Positions 32,486-44,423 are shown, numbered from the stretch's first letter. The stretch: DNA of 64,000 nt from Cocos nucifera (GCA_006176705.1 QRFJ01000023.1:960581-1024580); one strand, 5' to 3'. Notes: a model not told the origin generated them from the sequence alone. Translations and numbers: made by a program.

Positions 32486-35414
32486 TTATAATAAATATTT
32501 ATAATATTTATTACTATAAAGTAACACATAACGATATGCTTGTGCTAAGAATTTTTGATCAAGTACAATACTTTTAGCTCTTCTCAAGAATTTTTCAGCA
32601 GTTGAGAACTTATACAGTTCTGCATTCTCCACAAAGTCATTATGCCATTGAGGTCGACTAAAAATAGTCTTTACACCTTGAAGATATCTTGAATAAAATG
32701 TCAAACATTCATCAACAATATATCCTTCAGCAATCGAGCCCTCGGGATAGGCTCTATTTTGCACATAATCTTTAAGACGCACAAGATACCTTCAAGAATT
32801 AAATATTTATTAAAATATCAGTATGCTGTTGTTTCTAATAAAATTATCAAAAGATTTAAGATTTGCAATAATGCCTCTCAATATGATACATCCATCTTTA
32901 ATGTATCGGTCTACCAACTTTAACTTCTAAAGCTAGATGAATGAGCAGATATACCATAATAGTAAAAAATCCAAGAGGAAAAATCTTTTTCATTTGGTAA
33001 AGTGTAATTGCAATATCGGACTCTAACTGATCAGGTTTTCGAGGATCAATAACTTTTGAAAATAATGCCTTAAAGAATGACGATAATTAAAGTACAATTG
33101 TAACAACTTATTTCGATAATGACGATCTTAAAGCTATTGGAAAGATATCTTGCATCAATATGTAACTATTATGATTTTTAAGATTTGAAAGTTTTCAATC
33201 CTTTAGATGCACACATCATGAAATATTTGATGCATATCCATTAGGTACCTTGATACTTTTCAAAACTATCAAAAAAATATCCTTTTCTCGAGCAGACATT
33301 GTGTAACATGCAGGAGGCACATAAATTCTATCATTAGGAAGCATTTTAGGATGAAGCTCCTGTCGGATATTCATTTCTTTCAAATCAAGATGCGCCTCCA
33401 TGTTATCTTTGCTCTTTCTATCAAGGTCTAAAAATGTTCCAAGTAAATTATCATAAACATTCTTCTCTATATGCATGACATCAAGATTGTGCCAAATAAG
33501 ATTATGTTTCCAATAAGATAATTCAAAAAAGATACTTCATTTTTTCCATAAATATTTACTGGGTTGTTGTGTAGATGCTATCTGTGTGTCTTCCTCATTT
33601 TCATCCTCGAAAAAATTGTCTAAATTTTAAATCATCTCTGCATCTATAGTACTGATACTGACTTTCTCTGATAACCTTTCGTGCATTAAGCTTTCAACAT
33701 CACCCCTTCCTCATTTTTAGAGGACTTTGAGTACTTACCATAGCTATAATTGATGCCATCTATTTGTCTATGAACATCAATTTCAGAAGATGGAATAGGG
33801 GCACATCCCAATTCTATAGTACCATCAATTTCAGAAGATGGAATAGGGGCACATCCCAATTCTATAGTACCATCAATTTCAGAAGATGGAATAGGGGCAC
33901 ATCCCAATTCTATAGTACCATCAAATAATTTTCTGAAATCGAAATGGATGATTTGCTTTCAACCATCGACGATGTCCTATGTAACAAAATTTACCTCAAT
34001 GTTTTAACCAAATTGAATGTGTTGAATCTCTACAACAAGGACATGCAACCCGTCCCTTTGTACTTCAGCCAGATAAATTGGCATATACTAAAAAATAATT
34101 AATAGTCCATAACAAAGCCGCCCGTAGTTTAAATGTTTGGCTGTTAGAAGCATCAAATGCATTAATATCCTCCCATAACTATTTCAATTTCTCTATTAAA
34201 GGCTGTAGGAAAATATCAATATCATTGCCTGGACCCTTATCTCCTGGAATAACCATTGACAAGATAAGTGATGATTATTTCATGCACATCCACGGTGGTA
34301 AATTGTAAGGTATCAAAACAACTGACCAAGTATTGTAGGTAGAACTCAGGATCTGAAATGGATTGAAGCCATCAGAAGCTAAGCCCAACCTAACACTGTG
34401 AATATCAGAGGCAAAATCAGGATGCCTATCATCAAATACTTTCCATGAAAGACTATCTACTGGATGTCTCAACATTCCATCCTTTGTACGTCTTTCATCA
34501 TGCCATCTCATTGATGAAGCTATTTTTGATGATGCATAAATCCTTTTCAATCTAGATATAAGAGGAAAGTAATGCAATACCTTTGTCAGTTTTTTTTCCT
34601 CTGTGTTGCATCCAATTCATTCAGTACATCATCTCGATCTTCTTTTTATGTTATCTATCTTGAAGATCCACATACATTGCATGACTCTTGATTAGCATTT
34701 TCATCTCGATATAATATACAATCTTTCGAACAACTGTGAATCTATTCATATCCAAGATCCAATTTCTTCTGAAAACTAGTGCCTTCTGAAAATGCATCCT
34801 TTAATAACTTGAGCAGCATGATGAAACTCTTCCCAGACCATCCATTCAAATATTTTAAATGGAATAAATATATAAAAAAAAATCTTAAAAAATTTTGTAC
34901 AACCCAGATATAATTCTTCATCTGTATCTTTCATTAAGGTGTGATAACGAGATATCTCATCATTAGATGTATGTATAGACTCCTCAACATGCATATGTTC
35001 TATATGCGTACATCCATTAAACATCCCAACTGTTTCATATATACTACCGGATTCTCCTAAATTTTGAACACCAAGTCCAAAAGCATCTGTGATCAAACCC
35101 TTTATATCATCATCTCTTGTAGAATTGTCTTGTAGGCTAGTAGATCCAAAATGAGTCAGGGGTTGGTTACATGATGATGGCAACACAGATTCCCCATGAA
35201 AAATCTAGTCGGTATAACCTCTTAAAAAATCATTCCATACCAAATGTTCTTCAACAATTTGTGGATCTAAAGAAGAACTATTTACACATTTCCGACATGG
35301 ACATTAAATCCTTCCATTCAAAATACTTTTCTCCTTACCAAATTTAATGAAGTCATGAACTTCATCTAAATATTCTTTACTATTTCTTGGTTTATTTATC
35401 CAACTTTTGTCCAT
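32486..35414 (-). pseudogene. TNP2-type CACTA transposase, broken
   Basis: The transposase would cut and join CACTA ends. The minus-strand start at 35414 reads MDKSWINKPRNSKEY followed by CPCRKCVN, the N-terminal Transpos_assoc domain. Then comes a linker (35186-34776). The TNP2 core starts at 34577-34275 with RWHDERRTKDGMLRHP, then VRLGLASDGFNPF, then LIPYNLPPWMCMK, and goes on at 33476-33216 with MHIEKNVYDNLLGT. DUF4218 lies at 32782-32486 (ARPEGSIAEGY-like RAYPEGSIAEGYI). Stops and frameshifts between these blocks make it non-functional. A perfect 48-bp triplication lies inside at 33775-33918. DUF4216 is missing. Confidence 0.85.
33775..33918. repeat. Three identical 48-bp tandem repeats
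   Basis: Units 33775-33822, 33823-33870 and 33871-33918 appear base-for-base identical, each beginning catcaatttcagaagatgg. On the minus strand they encode a 16-residue repeat GCAPIPSSEIDGTIEL in frame. Confidence 0.95.
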
Positions 35415-36660
35415 TGTAGGATAAAAATGGCCGAACTTGCAACTTATCTAAAAATAAGAAAAAATATACAATCTATATTAATGCAATGAGTAAAAAATAT
35501 TAGTTATTTCATAAAATCTAAAAAAATAACAGCTATTGTAGTTCATTATAAAACTTGAAGACTCAAAAATACATCTAGATATGATATTATTTACATAGTA
35601 AATGCTTGCTATTATCAACTAATAGGTAAAGAAGATCCTATCCCATTTAGAAAATACATTAATTCTATAGGTTAATTACAGTAATCAAACGATATGCAAT
35701 AAGAGCCGAAAAAAATTTTTACAGCATTTTTTCTTAGTTCTCCCATATAGAAAGAATAAAAGAAAAATATCATTCAAAATTTTTTTCGAACCCTCAGCAT
35801 ATCATTTGACTATTATAATGATCTATAGAATTACTCATATTTTTCAAACTATCCATACTGGATAATCAATTGACCAATATACATAATTTTTTTACTCGTA
35901 CAAAAATAAATAAATGTATGGATACAATAGAATATGTACATTAATCAAAAGATAGGTCTATAGTTCTATGCAATATATTTTTTTTAAAATTAATTCATAA
36001 TTAATATTGCCTGACATCTTTCATCAGCTTGAGTGCGTAGGGTTGGATGCCTTCGGCACCAATTGGGACCAAAGACCCGAGCGCACAAGGCCGAGACCCA
36101 AGTCTCGTGCATGTTAATTAAATATTATGCATTGTGTCATAAACTTTTAATAACTTAATTAGATAATTATCCGATGGCAACTAAATAACAAAGAATCAAT
36201 AAAATAAACCCTTAGGATTAGCATACATCCTAACCAAATCATTATCAAATAAACCCTTACTAAAGGCTCAAAGGATCAACAAAATTAATCTTTCTAAGTC
36301 ATTCAAAATTTTCATATATCAAAAAATAAACAATCTCTTTCCTAAAATCAGTATAGCCATCAAAAGTTAAGGCATCACAATCAAATCTAGAAATAATTAA
36401 TAAAAATAATTAAAATATTATTTAAATCCTCTAACTACTACGTACATTTTCAAATAATGTCATACACGAGAATAATCTTTCAATCTAAAAAATAAAATAT
36501 TATTAGAGAAATGAATTACTTACAATCGATAATAATACGAGAAAATACTAGATATTATTTTCTTCAAATACCTACATTCAATAAAAAAATATGATAGTTA
36601 ATAATTAATATATACTTTATCTATTTTAAATTATTTAAAATATATTTAAAAAATAAATTT
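35415..36660. other. AT-rich upstream region of TNP2, no gene
   Basis: 35580-35960 resembles 63483-63740 in CACTA-2 (shared ccatactggataatcaatt-type words), so it is part of the same transposon family. An isolated GC-rich patch lies at about 36020-36110. No reading frame of note. Confidence 0.5.
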
Positions 36661-36664
36661 TAAA

Positions 36665-37115
36665 TTATATATAAAAGGTCGGAGAGTGAGGGGCATGGAG
36701 GAGCACCGATGGCTAGAAGGAAGGCGGTGCGATCGGGGAGCAAGGGGGCCAAGGAGCATGGCCCGTTGGGAGGGCTAGGGATGGGTGTCAGCTAGGTCGG
36801 TGGCCGGGCCGGGGGGCGGTGGGGTGCAGCATCGGGGAGGGGGGCGACGTCGGGGAGGGGGATGGTGGGATGCGGCCGGGTCGGGCAGGAGGATCGAGGG
36901 GATCTTTTGGGCTTGCATAGACGGCCGTCGGGAGGAGAGGAGGGTCGGTGGGGTGGTCTCGAGGAGGACGGATGGCGTACGGCGTGGATGGCGCCGACGG
37001 TAGAGAATCAATGGAGATGGGGGCCAGGAGTGGGAAGGGGATTAGGGCACGAAAAATGGGAGGAAAGGATGGGGGGCAGCAGTGGATAGGTTAGGGCACG
37101 AAAGAATCGGGAATG
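36665..37115. other. GC-rich island near the CACTA-1 right end
   Basis: G-rich on the plus strand (many gggg and cggg words, several CpG) in an otherwise AT-rich element. A minus-strand frame at 37011-36775 is Pro/Arg-rich with no known domain. It could be the promoter/first exon of CACTA-1 or captured host sequence. Confidence 0.45.
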
Positions 37116-37124
37116 GATTAAGCG

Positions 37125-37364
37125 AACCTAACGACGTTTTTTAGCGCCATTAAATAATGATGCAAAAAAGCATCGATAATTTCTTAATTTAACAATGCTT
37201 TTCCTAAAAGCATTGATGTTGATAATGCTAAAATTTTACGACGCTTTTATACGTCATTAAAAATACGATGTTTTTTAAAAGCATCGATAGATCAGCGCAA
37301 TCTATCTATGCTTTCAAAAAGTATTGACAAAAAATGGTCATTAATTCTATATTTTCCTATAGTA
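37125..37364. repeat. CACTA-1 right terminal and subterminal repeats
   Basis: Contains atgatgcaaaaaagcatcga, caatgcttttcctaaaagca and cgatgttttttaaaagcatc, then the terminal tattttcctatagta. Mirror image of the left end. Confidence 0.75.
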
Positions 37365-38549
37365 CAATAATCAGAAGTACTAGTTTGATATTTTTTAAAA
37401 TATAAAAAATATAAATAAAATTAAGTTAAAATTAAGAGAATATATCTGCAGTTATTTTTTTGAAAACTACTACTTCTTTAGCAGGGAGATAAGTATGCGT
37501 TATCGAAGGATCGAAGGCACATGTCTTTATAAAAATTAAAAAAAAAAAAAAAAAAAAAGGGCTCATGCAATGTGGAGTAGCATTCAGCTTGAACGGCACA
37601 TGCAATGTTGCATCTTCTATTTGATAATTTTTTAAAAAAACACTCGTGTCAGAGATTGGACAAGTAACCAAGAAAAGATCAAAAAAAAAAAAAAAAAAAA
37701 ATTTGACCACACTTCCATCCAATATTTAATTCCATTTTCTCTGCGGATGTATCTGGCGGGTTGCCGGCCTTTATTTTTTTTTTTTGGGTAACAAGAACGA
37801 GGATCCTCTTCCCGATGCAAATGTTGGACTGTCAGTATATAAGCTTAAGCCTCGTTCACTATCTCTTTTTGAATTTAAGTTTTATATATTTTGGATCTAC
37901 GATTGTATTTTTTTTATCATCCTCTCAATGAATCACATTGGACCTGGTCCAATCTCTCCAAAGAAAGTTTGTAGGCATACTTCATTTCCTATTGGTCTAC
38001 CTTCCTGCGCTAGTGCATGGATGTCTCCATCAAAAAGAAAAAAAAAAAAATTAACATTATTTGTGGTGTGCATGCAACCACTATGAAAGGATTATCGATC
38101 ATTGAACAGTGCACAATATATATATAGCACGGTCCATATTCATAGGCTTCTTGTTTGATGGTAATCTATTTATTAATGATGGTGACTTATGGTTGCATAC
38201 TTGCATCGTGCTCCACCTGCTTAAACAAAACAATACTTATGCACCATATCAAAGGATGGTAAAATAGTGCATAGATGCGTGGATGTCTCCATCAAAAAGA
38301 AAAAAAAAATCAAGATCGTTTGTGGTGGGCATGCAACACCATAAAATGCCACTTGTTGAATGTAAAATCTACCGACCGTATCCATGTACCATTGGGATGC
38401 ACCTAAGATGATATGGCAAGATTGTATTATATATGAGCCAAGGCCATCGACTCGACCAGCCATATAGGTGTAGTCTATGCTTGACATCCATAATTAATAA
38501 CCTCCACTCAGAAGAGATGGAAGAGCTCTCTACCTCAGTGAAAGATTAG
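37365..38549. other. UGT-locus duplicate beyond the CACTA element, no gene
   Basis: 37430-37980 resembles 25490-25990 (shared tttagcagggag-type and tccaatatttaattccattt words). 38020-38090 and 38270-38340 are near copies of each other (gcatggatgtctccatcaaa, then an A-run, then ttgtggtg). Long A-runs at 37538-37558 and 37680-37700. Nothing coding seen. Confidence 0.5.
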
Positions 38550-38890
38550 AACATAGCCTAACAGCCAGCAGAGCCAAACCTAACAAACTTATAGATTCTG
38601 GCTAATAGTTTATGGATGGGACGACCTCCATATAAAAAAGGTAGGAAGTGATCTTGAGGTAATGACAAGTAACTCAAGAGGAGAACAAAACCTAAAAGGA
38701 GAGAAGGAAAGAGGACTCGCTTCACTCTCCACCTCTTACCATCTCTCTCTTTTCTCTCCATTGTTCCTAAGACTCTAACTAATTTAAGCATCGGAGGGTC
38801 CCCCACCTGAACACCCCCAACGTGTGTGGACTTTCTTTGTAGGTATCCTCGGCATTGTGAATAGCGAGCGGCACACGAGGTCACTATGGC
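38550..38890 (+). repeat. Probable remnant of a Gypsy LTR 3' end
   Basis: tataaaaaag at 38631 is followed by a leader, then catcggagggtccc and ctttctttgtagg. This is the same order seen in the R-U5 part of the element A and B LTRs. No matching second LTR in the window. Confidence 0.4.
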
Positions 38891-39720
38891 GATTCTTCAG
38901 AACAAGATTTTCAAAAGAAAGAATCCAACTTTGAGCTTAGATGGCGATAGCTCAGCCTTGGCGGTATTTGGACTAGTAGGTGGTAGCAAATGGAGTGATA
39001 GAGGATCACGAGGAGGATGATTTAGGTTCAGAATAAGGGACCAGAGCAAGATTAGGTGCTACTAGTGCGATGAGTTGGGGCATCATGTCAGAGATTGCCC
39101 TCAACCTAGAGATCGAACTAGGACTACTGCAGCGATGGCTAGTAGCGAGCTAGAAGATGATATCTTGATAATATCTGATGAGATATCTACTTCTTTTCAG
39201 TAGTGGATTTTAGATTTTACATGCACCTATCATATTTGTTGTAGAGAGGAGCAGTTTGACTCCTTGAAGAGCAGTGAGGATATTGTTCATCTACCGAATG
39301 GATCGAGCTATACGATCAGAGATATCAAAATGGTCAGCTAGAGAACATATGATGATTCAGTGAGAAGATTCGTTGAGATCCGATATATATCCAATTTTAG
39401 ATAGAATCTTATATCACTAAGCAGACTGGATTCAAATGACTATAGATGGATAGCTGATGATGAAATCCTAAAAATCATATGCGGTAATAGGATTATTCTA
39501 GAGGAGAAGAAGAGGATGAGTGGACATTACTATATGGTAGAAAGCCTAGCATGAGGTGGAGCTTCAGAAGCCAGAAGGAGCCCAGCATGAGGTGGAGCTC
39601 TAGGTGGAGGTTGATCGGGTATGAGACAGAAGACTCGAAAGGATGACAAGCAATATCGTAGAGTAAAATTTCTATTACCGTAGGAGATTTTTTCAAGTAG
39701 ATCTTTGGTCAGAGTGGACA
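38890..39720 (+). pseudogene. Ty1/copia gag-protease fragment
   Basis: At about 39050-39110 the reading CDELGHHVRDCPQPRD is the second half of a gag zinc knuckle; a stop (tag) sits just before its second Cys. At 39200-39240 WILDFTCTYHIC matches the copia protease block, with the catalytic D-T-G/D-S-G changed to D-F-T. NLISLSRLDS follows near 39400, as expected in the protease region. Then the reading decays; reverse transcriptase and integrase are not present before the next LTR at 39731. Confidence 0.6.
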
Positions 39721-39730
39721 TAGCCCATGA

Positions 39731-42203
39731 TGTTGGTAATAGTATCCCAAAGTCAATTATCAGTCTGTTGACAGTTGTATTATTTTTTATACTTGTATAT
39801 AAATTATTAATGAATAAAATTTATTTTGATATTTTTTATCATAAATTTTCATATCTTCTAATGAACTTCTGTGTTATGGTGAAGTCCATAGGACTATTTA
39901 GAATCGATAAAGAAGGATTTATCATTTAGTTCTTAAATCTATTCACGATTAAATGATACGTTGTTACTAATGACGATAATATTTATCGAGTGAAGGTCAT
40001 TGTATGCCATATGGATTGGTTGTTCTTTTAATCAAGGAGTGTGAAGACACTGATATGGCATGTAGGTGAGATGTAGGGGTACATCTACACTGAACATGAT
40101 CAATTTTGGAATTTTTTTGCTGTCAAGATTTGCTTCGATGAAATATGGGTTTAAGTATATATCCCTCCGATCTGAAATCATCATGGTGACTTTCAAGCAA
40201 CTCACTGTGCTTTGGTGCCGGACTACTGAAATTTTTAATTCAATGATGGAAGATTTCTAAGCACAGTCAAGTACTTAAGGAGTAGGTGGGTGTATCAAGA
40301 TGGGATTGACCATATTTGATTTTAGAAGCTGTGTTCAATTATATTTCAATTTATCAAGACCAGGATAGTCCTAGTGAGGGGTCACGGGATTGATTGATTT
40401 GAGACATGATTTGGATGTATTTTTTAGGATTGATAGTTTAACTCTGAGTCATCATATACATAGAGATCAAAGGGATGAATTATGCGAAAATCATATATAC
40501 GTAGGTTCTGAGTATTGCGGTTGTCAACCTATTCGAATATGGGTACCATTACTAGATGGTCATTTTGATTAGTACAGAAATTGATTCCTATACTATCGGC
40601 TTAGGTTCGAATCTATGGGGTCACATACATTAGAAATTTCTACATAATCTGATGGCTGATGAAGAGTCCTACTGGACTGAAATTCTATGATCAAGAGTTC
40701 CATTGAACTGAAACTCTTTGATCGAGAGTCTTACTGAGTTGAGATTCTAAGTCCTGCTTGTCTGGGACTCTATGATCAGGAGTCTAACTGGACTGAAACT
40801 CTATGGTCAAGAGTTCTACTAGACTGAAACTCTTCGATTAAGAGTCCTACTGCTCTGAAACTCTGAGTCCCACTTATTTGGGACTGTGTGATCAAGAGTC
40901 CTACTGATCTAGGACTCTATGATCATGAGTTTCACTTATTTCAGACATCAAAATCAAGAATCCCACTGATTTGAGACTCTTTGATCAAGAGTTTTATTTT
41001 GATAGGACTCTGTTATTCGGACATCCACTAGATTTAGACTTTATATTTATGAGAGATTTAATTAGTAATTTAATCATTAATTAACTCAATTTGATCAAGT
41101 AATTATTTTTGGATTAAGTCTAATTGAATTGGATTCAGTTAGGTTTGATCCGATTAGGTTATGAGGTGATCTAATCGTCGAGAAGATTTGATCCATGATT
41201 TGATGAGAGGTTGGGCTTAATTAATTTTTAATTTGATTAGAATTTAATTGAGCCTAATTAAATCTAAATAAGTTGGGTTTAATCTGGTCTAAGTGGGCCT
41301 AGCCAATTTGGATTGGAATGGATTCAATTGGATAAGATTTTATTAAGACTAATTTGACTAGTCTACTTGCCAACTCACCTCATCCTTGCGCCATTCCATT
41401 CTCCTTGAGAATTCAGAGTTCTCGTTGATTTTTCCATGCACAAGAGGCCTCACACACTCCTTTCCCACGTCCTAAAGGGATAAGAACAAGTTGGTTGCCA
41501 TTCAAATTTAAATGGAGTTTGAATTTGAATGCGTGAGCCTCTCTCTTGCATGAGAAAAATAATAAAAAAATCAGAGAGAAGAAGAACCAAGAGAAAGAGA
41601 GGGCACAAGGGCTTTTGGTGAAAGCTGTCCTAGTGTTTTTGCCTAGGATTCAAAAAGGGTTTTCATGAGATCTAAGCATCAGATCTTAACAAAATTTTTT
41701 GGAGTATCTCCTCAACCTCTCATCTCCCTCTGCTGTTGATTCAGAGCATCTAAAGATTCAATGGAGAAAGATCAAAAGAGTTCGATCTGTATTAACTATT
41801 GAACGATCCTACATTGAGCTAGCACTTGGGAGGAGCCGATTCGGATTAGGATCTCGTGTGGACCATCCATGGAGGTCAAACACGTATGTGGCTGCATCAC
41901 GATGATCAGATCTTTTTGGTCATAATGATCAGATCTTTCTGATGGTGATCAAATTATGGAGATCTACTACCCATGTAAAGATAACGTATTCTGAACACGT
42001 ACAGTAGTAAAATAGTTTTACTGCTGATTATTTTTATTTTTAGATTTCATGCATGTATATCATATTAGATCCTAATAATATAGAATTTTTAGATCAAATC
42101 TATAGATTTTTATAAATTAATTAGATTAATTTTTATTTTTGTTGTGTTTGATTTTCAAAAAAATTTCGAAAGTAGAGCTAAAAACTCCGCATGAAAACCA
42201 TCA
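39731..42203 (+). repeat. 5' LTR of Copia-3
   Basis: About 2473 bp, beginning tgttggtaatagtatcccaa and ending accatca just before tggtatcagagc. The start is inferred from the resemblance to the Copia-2 LTR start, so it may be off by a few bases. Confidence 0.65.
40660..41030. repeat. Tandem repeats of about 34 bp inside the Copia-3 LTR
   Basis: Around ten degenerate copies of a unit of the type ctctatgatcaagagtccta followed by ctgaactgaaa. Each holds the near-inverted words gagtcct and ggactc. U3 location suggests possible regulatory repeats. Confidence 0.75.
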
Positions 42204-42204
42204 A

Positions 42205-42216
42205 TGGTATCAGAGC
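42205..42216 (+). promoter_or_regulatory. Primer-binding site of Copia-3 (initiator tRNA-Met)
   Basis: tggtatcagagc, the standard initiator-tRNA-Met complement of plant Copia elements, one base after the LTR end. Confidence 0.85.
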
Positions 42217-42321
42217 CAGATTGTTTATATGATGTATATGCATGATTAGATTATTTATTTAGATTAGATCTAAATAATAATCTAATTTTTAAATCTAAAA
42301 ATAAAAATTATGATCGTGTGG

Positions 42322-42345
42322 ACTGTAGGATTTATCTCCTACAGT
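42322..42345 (+). other. Leader hairpin of Copia-3
   Basis: A perfect 9-bp stem, actgtagga paired with tcctacagt, around a 6-base loop tttatc. It starts about 115 bases after the primer-binding site. Two related hairpins lie in the Copia-2 leader at 56888 and 57098, with compensatory stem changes. Confidence 0.75.
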
Positions 42346-42942
42346 GCATAGGTTATCCTGGTACATTGCTGATCTAAAAATTAATCATAAAATTTTAGAT
42401 CTGATCTAATAATTTTTATGATATGTTTGAATGATTTTAATCTGATTTTAATCATAAGTATTTAGATTAGATCTAAAATAATTCATAATTTTTTTATAAA
42501 ATTATTAGGTTCTTAAAAATGATAAAGTTATGGTGATAACTAAGTCATAGCCTTCCATTAGGTTGAATAATAATGGATCCATTAGTCTAATAATTATTGG
42601 AGGTCCAAAGACCTGATGCTTATGGACTGATGAAATTATCATTCATAATATGATGATTTGGTCGTATCTTTCTAATGGTGGTTAGATTGACCGGCCAAAG
42701 TCGAACTTGATCATTTATTGGTCAGATGTACCAAATATGGTCATGTTAAAAGTTGGACATAATCGAATCTTTTCAGTAAAGGACAAAGTCTACTGATTAA
42801 ATTTCTAAGGTAAAATTAAAAATTACTAAAAGTTATTTAGAAAAATAATTGATTATGAACCTATCCATAGATGCACATGAGTTGACCAACCAAAGTTGGG
42901 CTCGTGTGTAGTTTAAGGATTTTAGTATCCACTAAAAAATTA

Positions 42943-44410
42943 TGTTAACCCCAAGGATTGATTTTGATGAGTAATAAAATATTTGAGTATATATTTGGAC
43001 TAATGAATTTGTTGATATCATATTTTAGGATGCATTTTAGAGTATCAAATGAAATATCACTAAAAATGCATTTGAAAGTTGATAAAAAAAAGTTGGAGAC
43101 TTTTGATGCATGAATCGTACTTAAAACAAGGCCTAAAAGAGATATCTCAAAACTAAAATTAAAGTGAAAATCAATTGGTTGAAGTAAAAATTTTTAGCAG
43201 AAAAAAGCCTCAAGTTGAACCCTTATTCGACCTTTGATTCAGCTTGAGCTGAAATGGCATGGAAAAGAAGACCGGCATGCGAGGGTTTTAGCTGACATGG
43301 TCTCAAGCAGAGGACCGAGTCAACTTGAGTTTCTTGAGTCGAGATCATAAAAAAATATAGAGAATGAGATTTTCGAGATATAGTTTGGCAAGGCCTCGAG
43401 CAGAGGGACGAGTCGACTCGGACTTCGATTCGAGCTTCAGCTCGAGCTCTTTGAGTCGAAGTCTTAGAAAAAATATAGGAAACATGATTTTCAGGATGAA
43501 GTGTAGAATGATCTTGAGCTGAGGGTCGAGTCGACTCAAGCTTCAACTCGAGCTCGAGCAGAGGGACAAGTTGACTCAAGCTTTGACTCGAGCTCTAATG
43601 GCTAGTTTCTACAAAAATTTCAGAAGTATGCAGATTGATTTCAAATGACTCTTTTCAGTCCTCTAATGGTCAAAAATGTCTCTCTAGCCTACAAAACATG
43701 GTGAATAAACTATAAAACATCTGAAGGAAGTGAGATAAAAAATTAATCATTGAGAGCAATTATAAGTGAAGAGAAAAGGGTTAAATAGCATTAGAAAGAG
43801 AGCATTCCACTCCCATCTCCAAGAATTATTAAATAAAGAGATTTCATTCAGCAAGAAGACAAACTCAAAAGCACCAAAGCCTTCAATAAAAAAGATTTCA
43901 AAATGCTTCATTGACCTACTTGCTCATTAAAGGAGCTTTGTGTTCATTTTTATTGTTCAACTTCTATCCTTTTTGTAACTTAGCTTCAATAGGATTTTGA
44001 AGTTAAAGAGAAGGCCTATCCAAGCCTGAGAATTAGATTATAAATCAAGGGTTGGCTTAGAATTTGATTGTGGTTGGTGAGCTGGTGTAAAACCAACTAG
44101 ATTTTAGATAGTGAGCTTTGGAAAACTATTCGGCTATAATCTTAGAGAGATTATAGTAAAATTTTCAAGTAAATCTTGGAGAGTGGACATAGGTGCAAGA
44201 AGCATTGAACCACTATAAATTTTTTTATATTTGTGATTGGCTTGGTTCTTGCTCTCCATCTCATTTTTATTTTTGTACTTTAGCATACTTAATTGCATAA
44301 AACTAAAACACACTTCAATACTTCACTAGTTTTCAAAAATAGCACATAACTTATTTAAATTTTGAAAAACCTAATTCATCCTCTCTCTTAGATTGTCTTG
44401 CTGGGCAACA
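42943..44410 (+). repeat. 5' LTR of the Maximus-type Copia
   Basis: 1468 bp. The part 43220-43600 holds repeated blocks around gagcagagggacgagtcgac (near 43310, 43399, 43516, 43555) with Ser-like gagtcgactc dyads. The long minus-strand frame there is a repeat artefact. Confidence 0.75.
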
Positions 44411-44412
44411 AG

Positions 44413-44423
44413 TGGTATCAGAG
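44413..44423 (+). promoter_or_regulatory. Primer-binding site of the Maximus-type Copia
   Basis: tggtatcagag, two bases after the LTR end; initiator tRNA-Met type. Confidence 0.85.

Larger units (their letters stand above)
27750..37364 (-). mobile_element. CACTA (En/Spm) transposon CACTA-1 with nested material
   Basis: It begins CACTACAGTGAAAATG at 27750 and ends TTTTCCTATAGTA at 37364, where the last base of the usual TAGTG is mutated. The 3-bp duplication caa lies at 27747-27749 and 37365-37367, the normal CACTA size. Both ends carry several GATGC...GCATC subterminal hairpins. Genes inside lie on the minus strand and are broken. A second CACTA family starts at 29526, inside this one. The insertion splits a stretch that is contiguous in the UGT-proximal duplicate. 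Confidence 0.85.
39731..42942 (+). mobile_element. 5' part of a Copia retrotransposon (Copia-3), interrupted
   Basis: LTR 39731-42203, primer-binding site at 42205 and a leader up to 42942, where a Maximus-type Copia is inserted. Related to Copia-2 (53904-63477): the LTR core (for example the gaaggtcattgtatgc-type block near 39995), the leader hairpin and the region at 42840-42940 all have counterparts. The rest of the element lies beyond the nested insertions and outside the window. Confidence 0.75.

Noticed and set aside
36775..37089. Pro-rich or Gly/Arg-rich open frames near the CACTA-1 right end
   Set aside because: Several overlapping frames on both strands in a GC-rich patch; no domain. 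Kept only as a GC-rich island.
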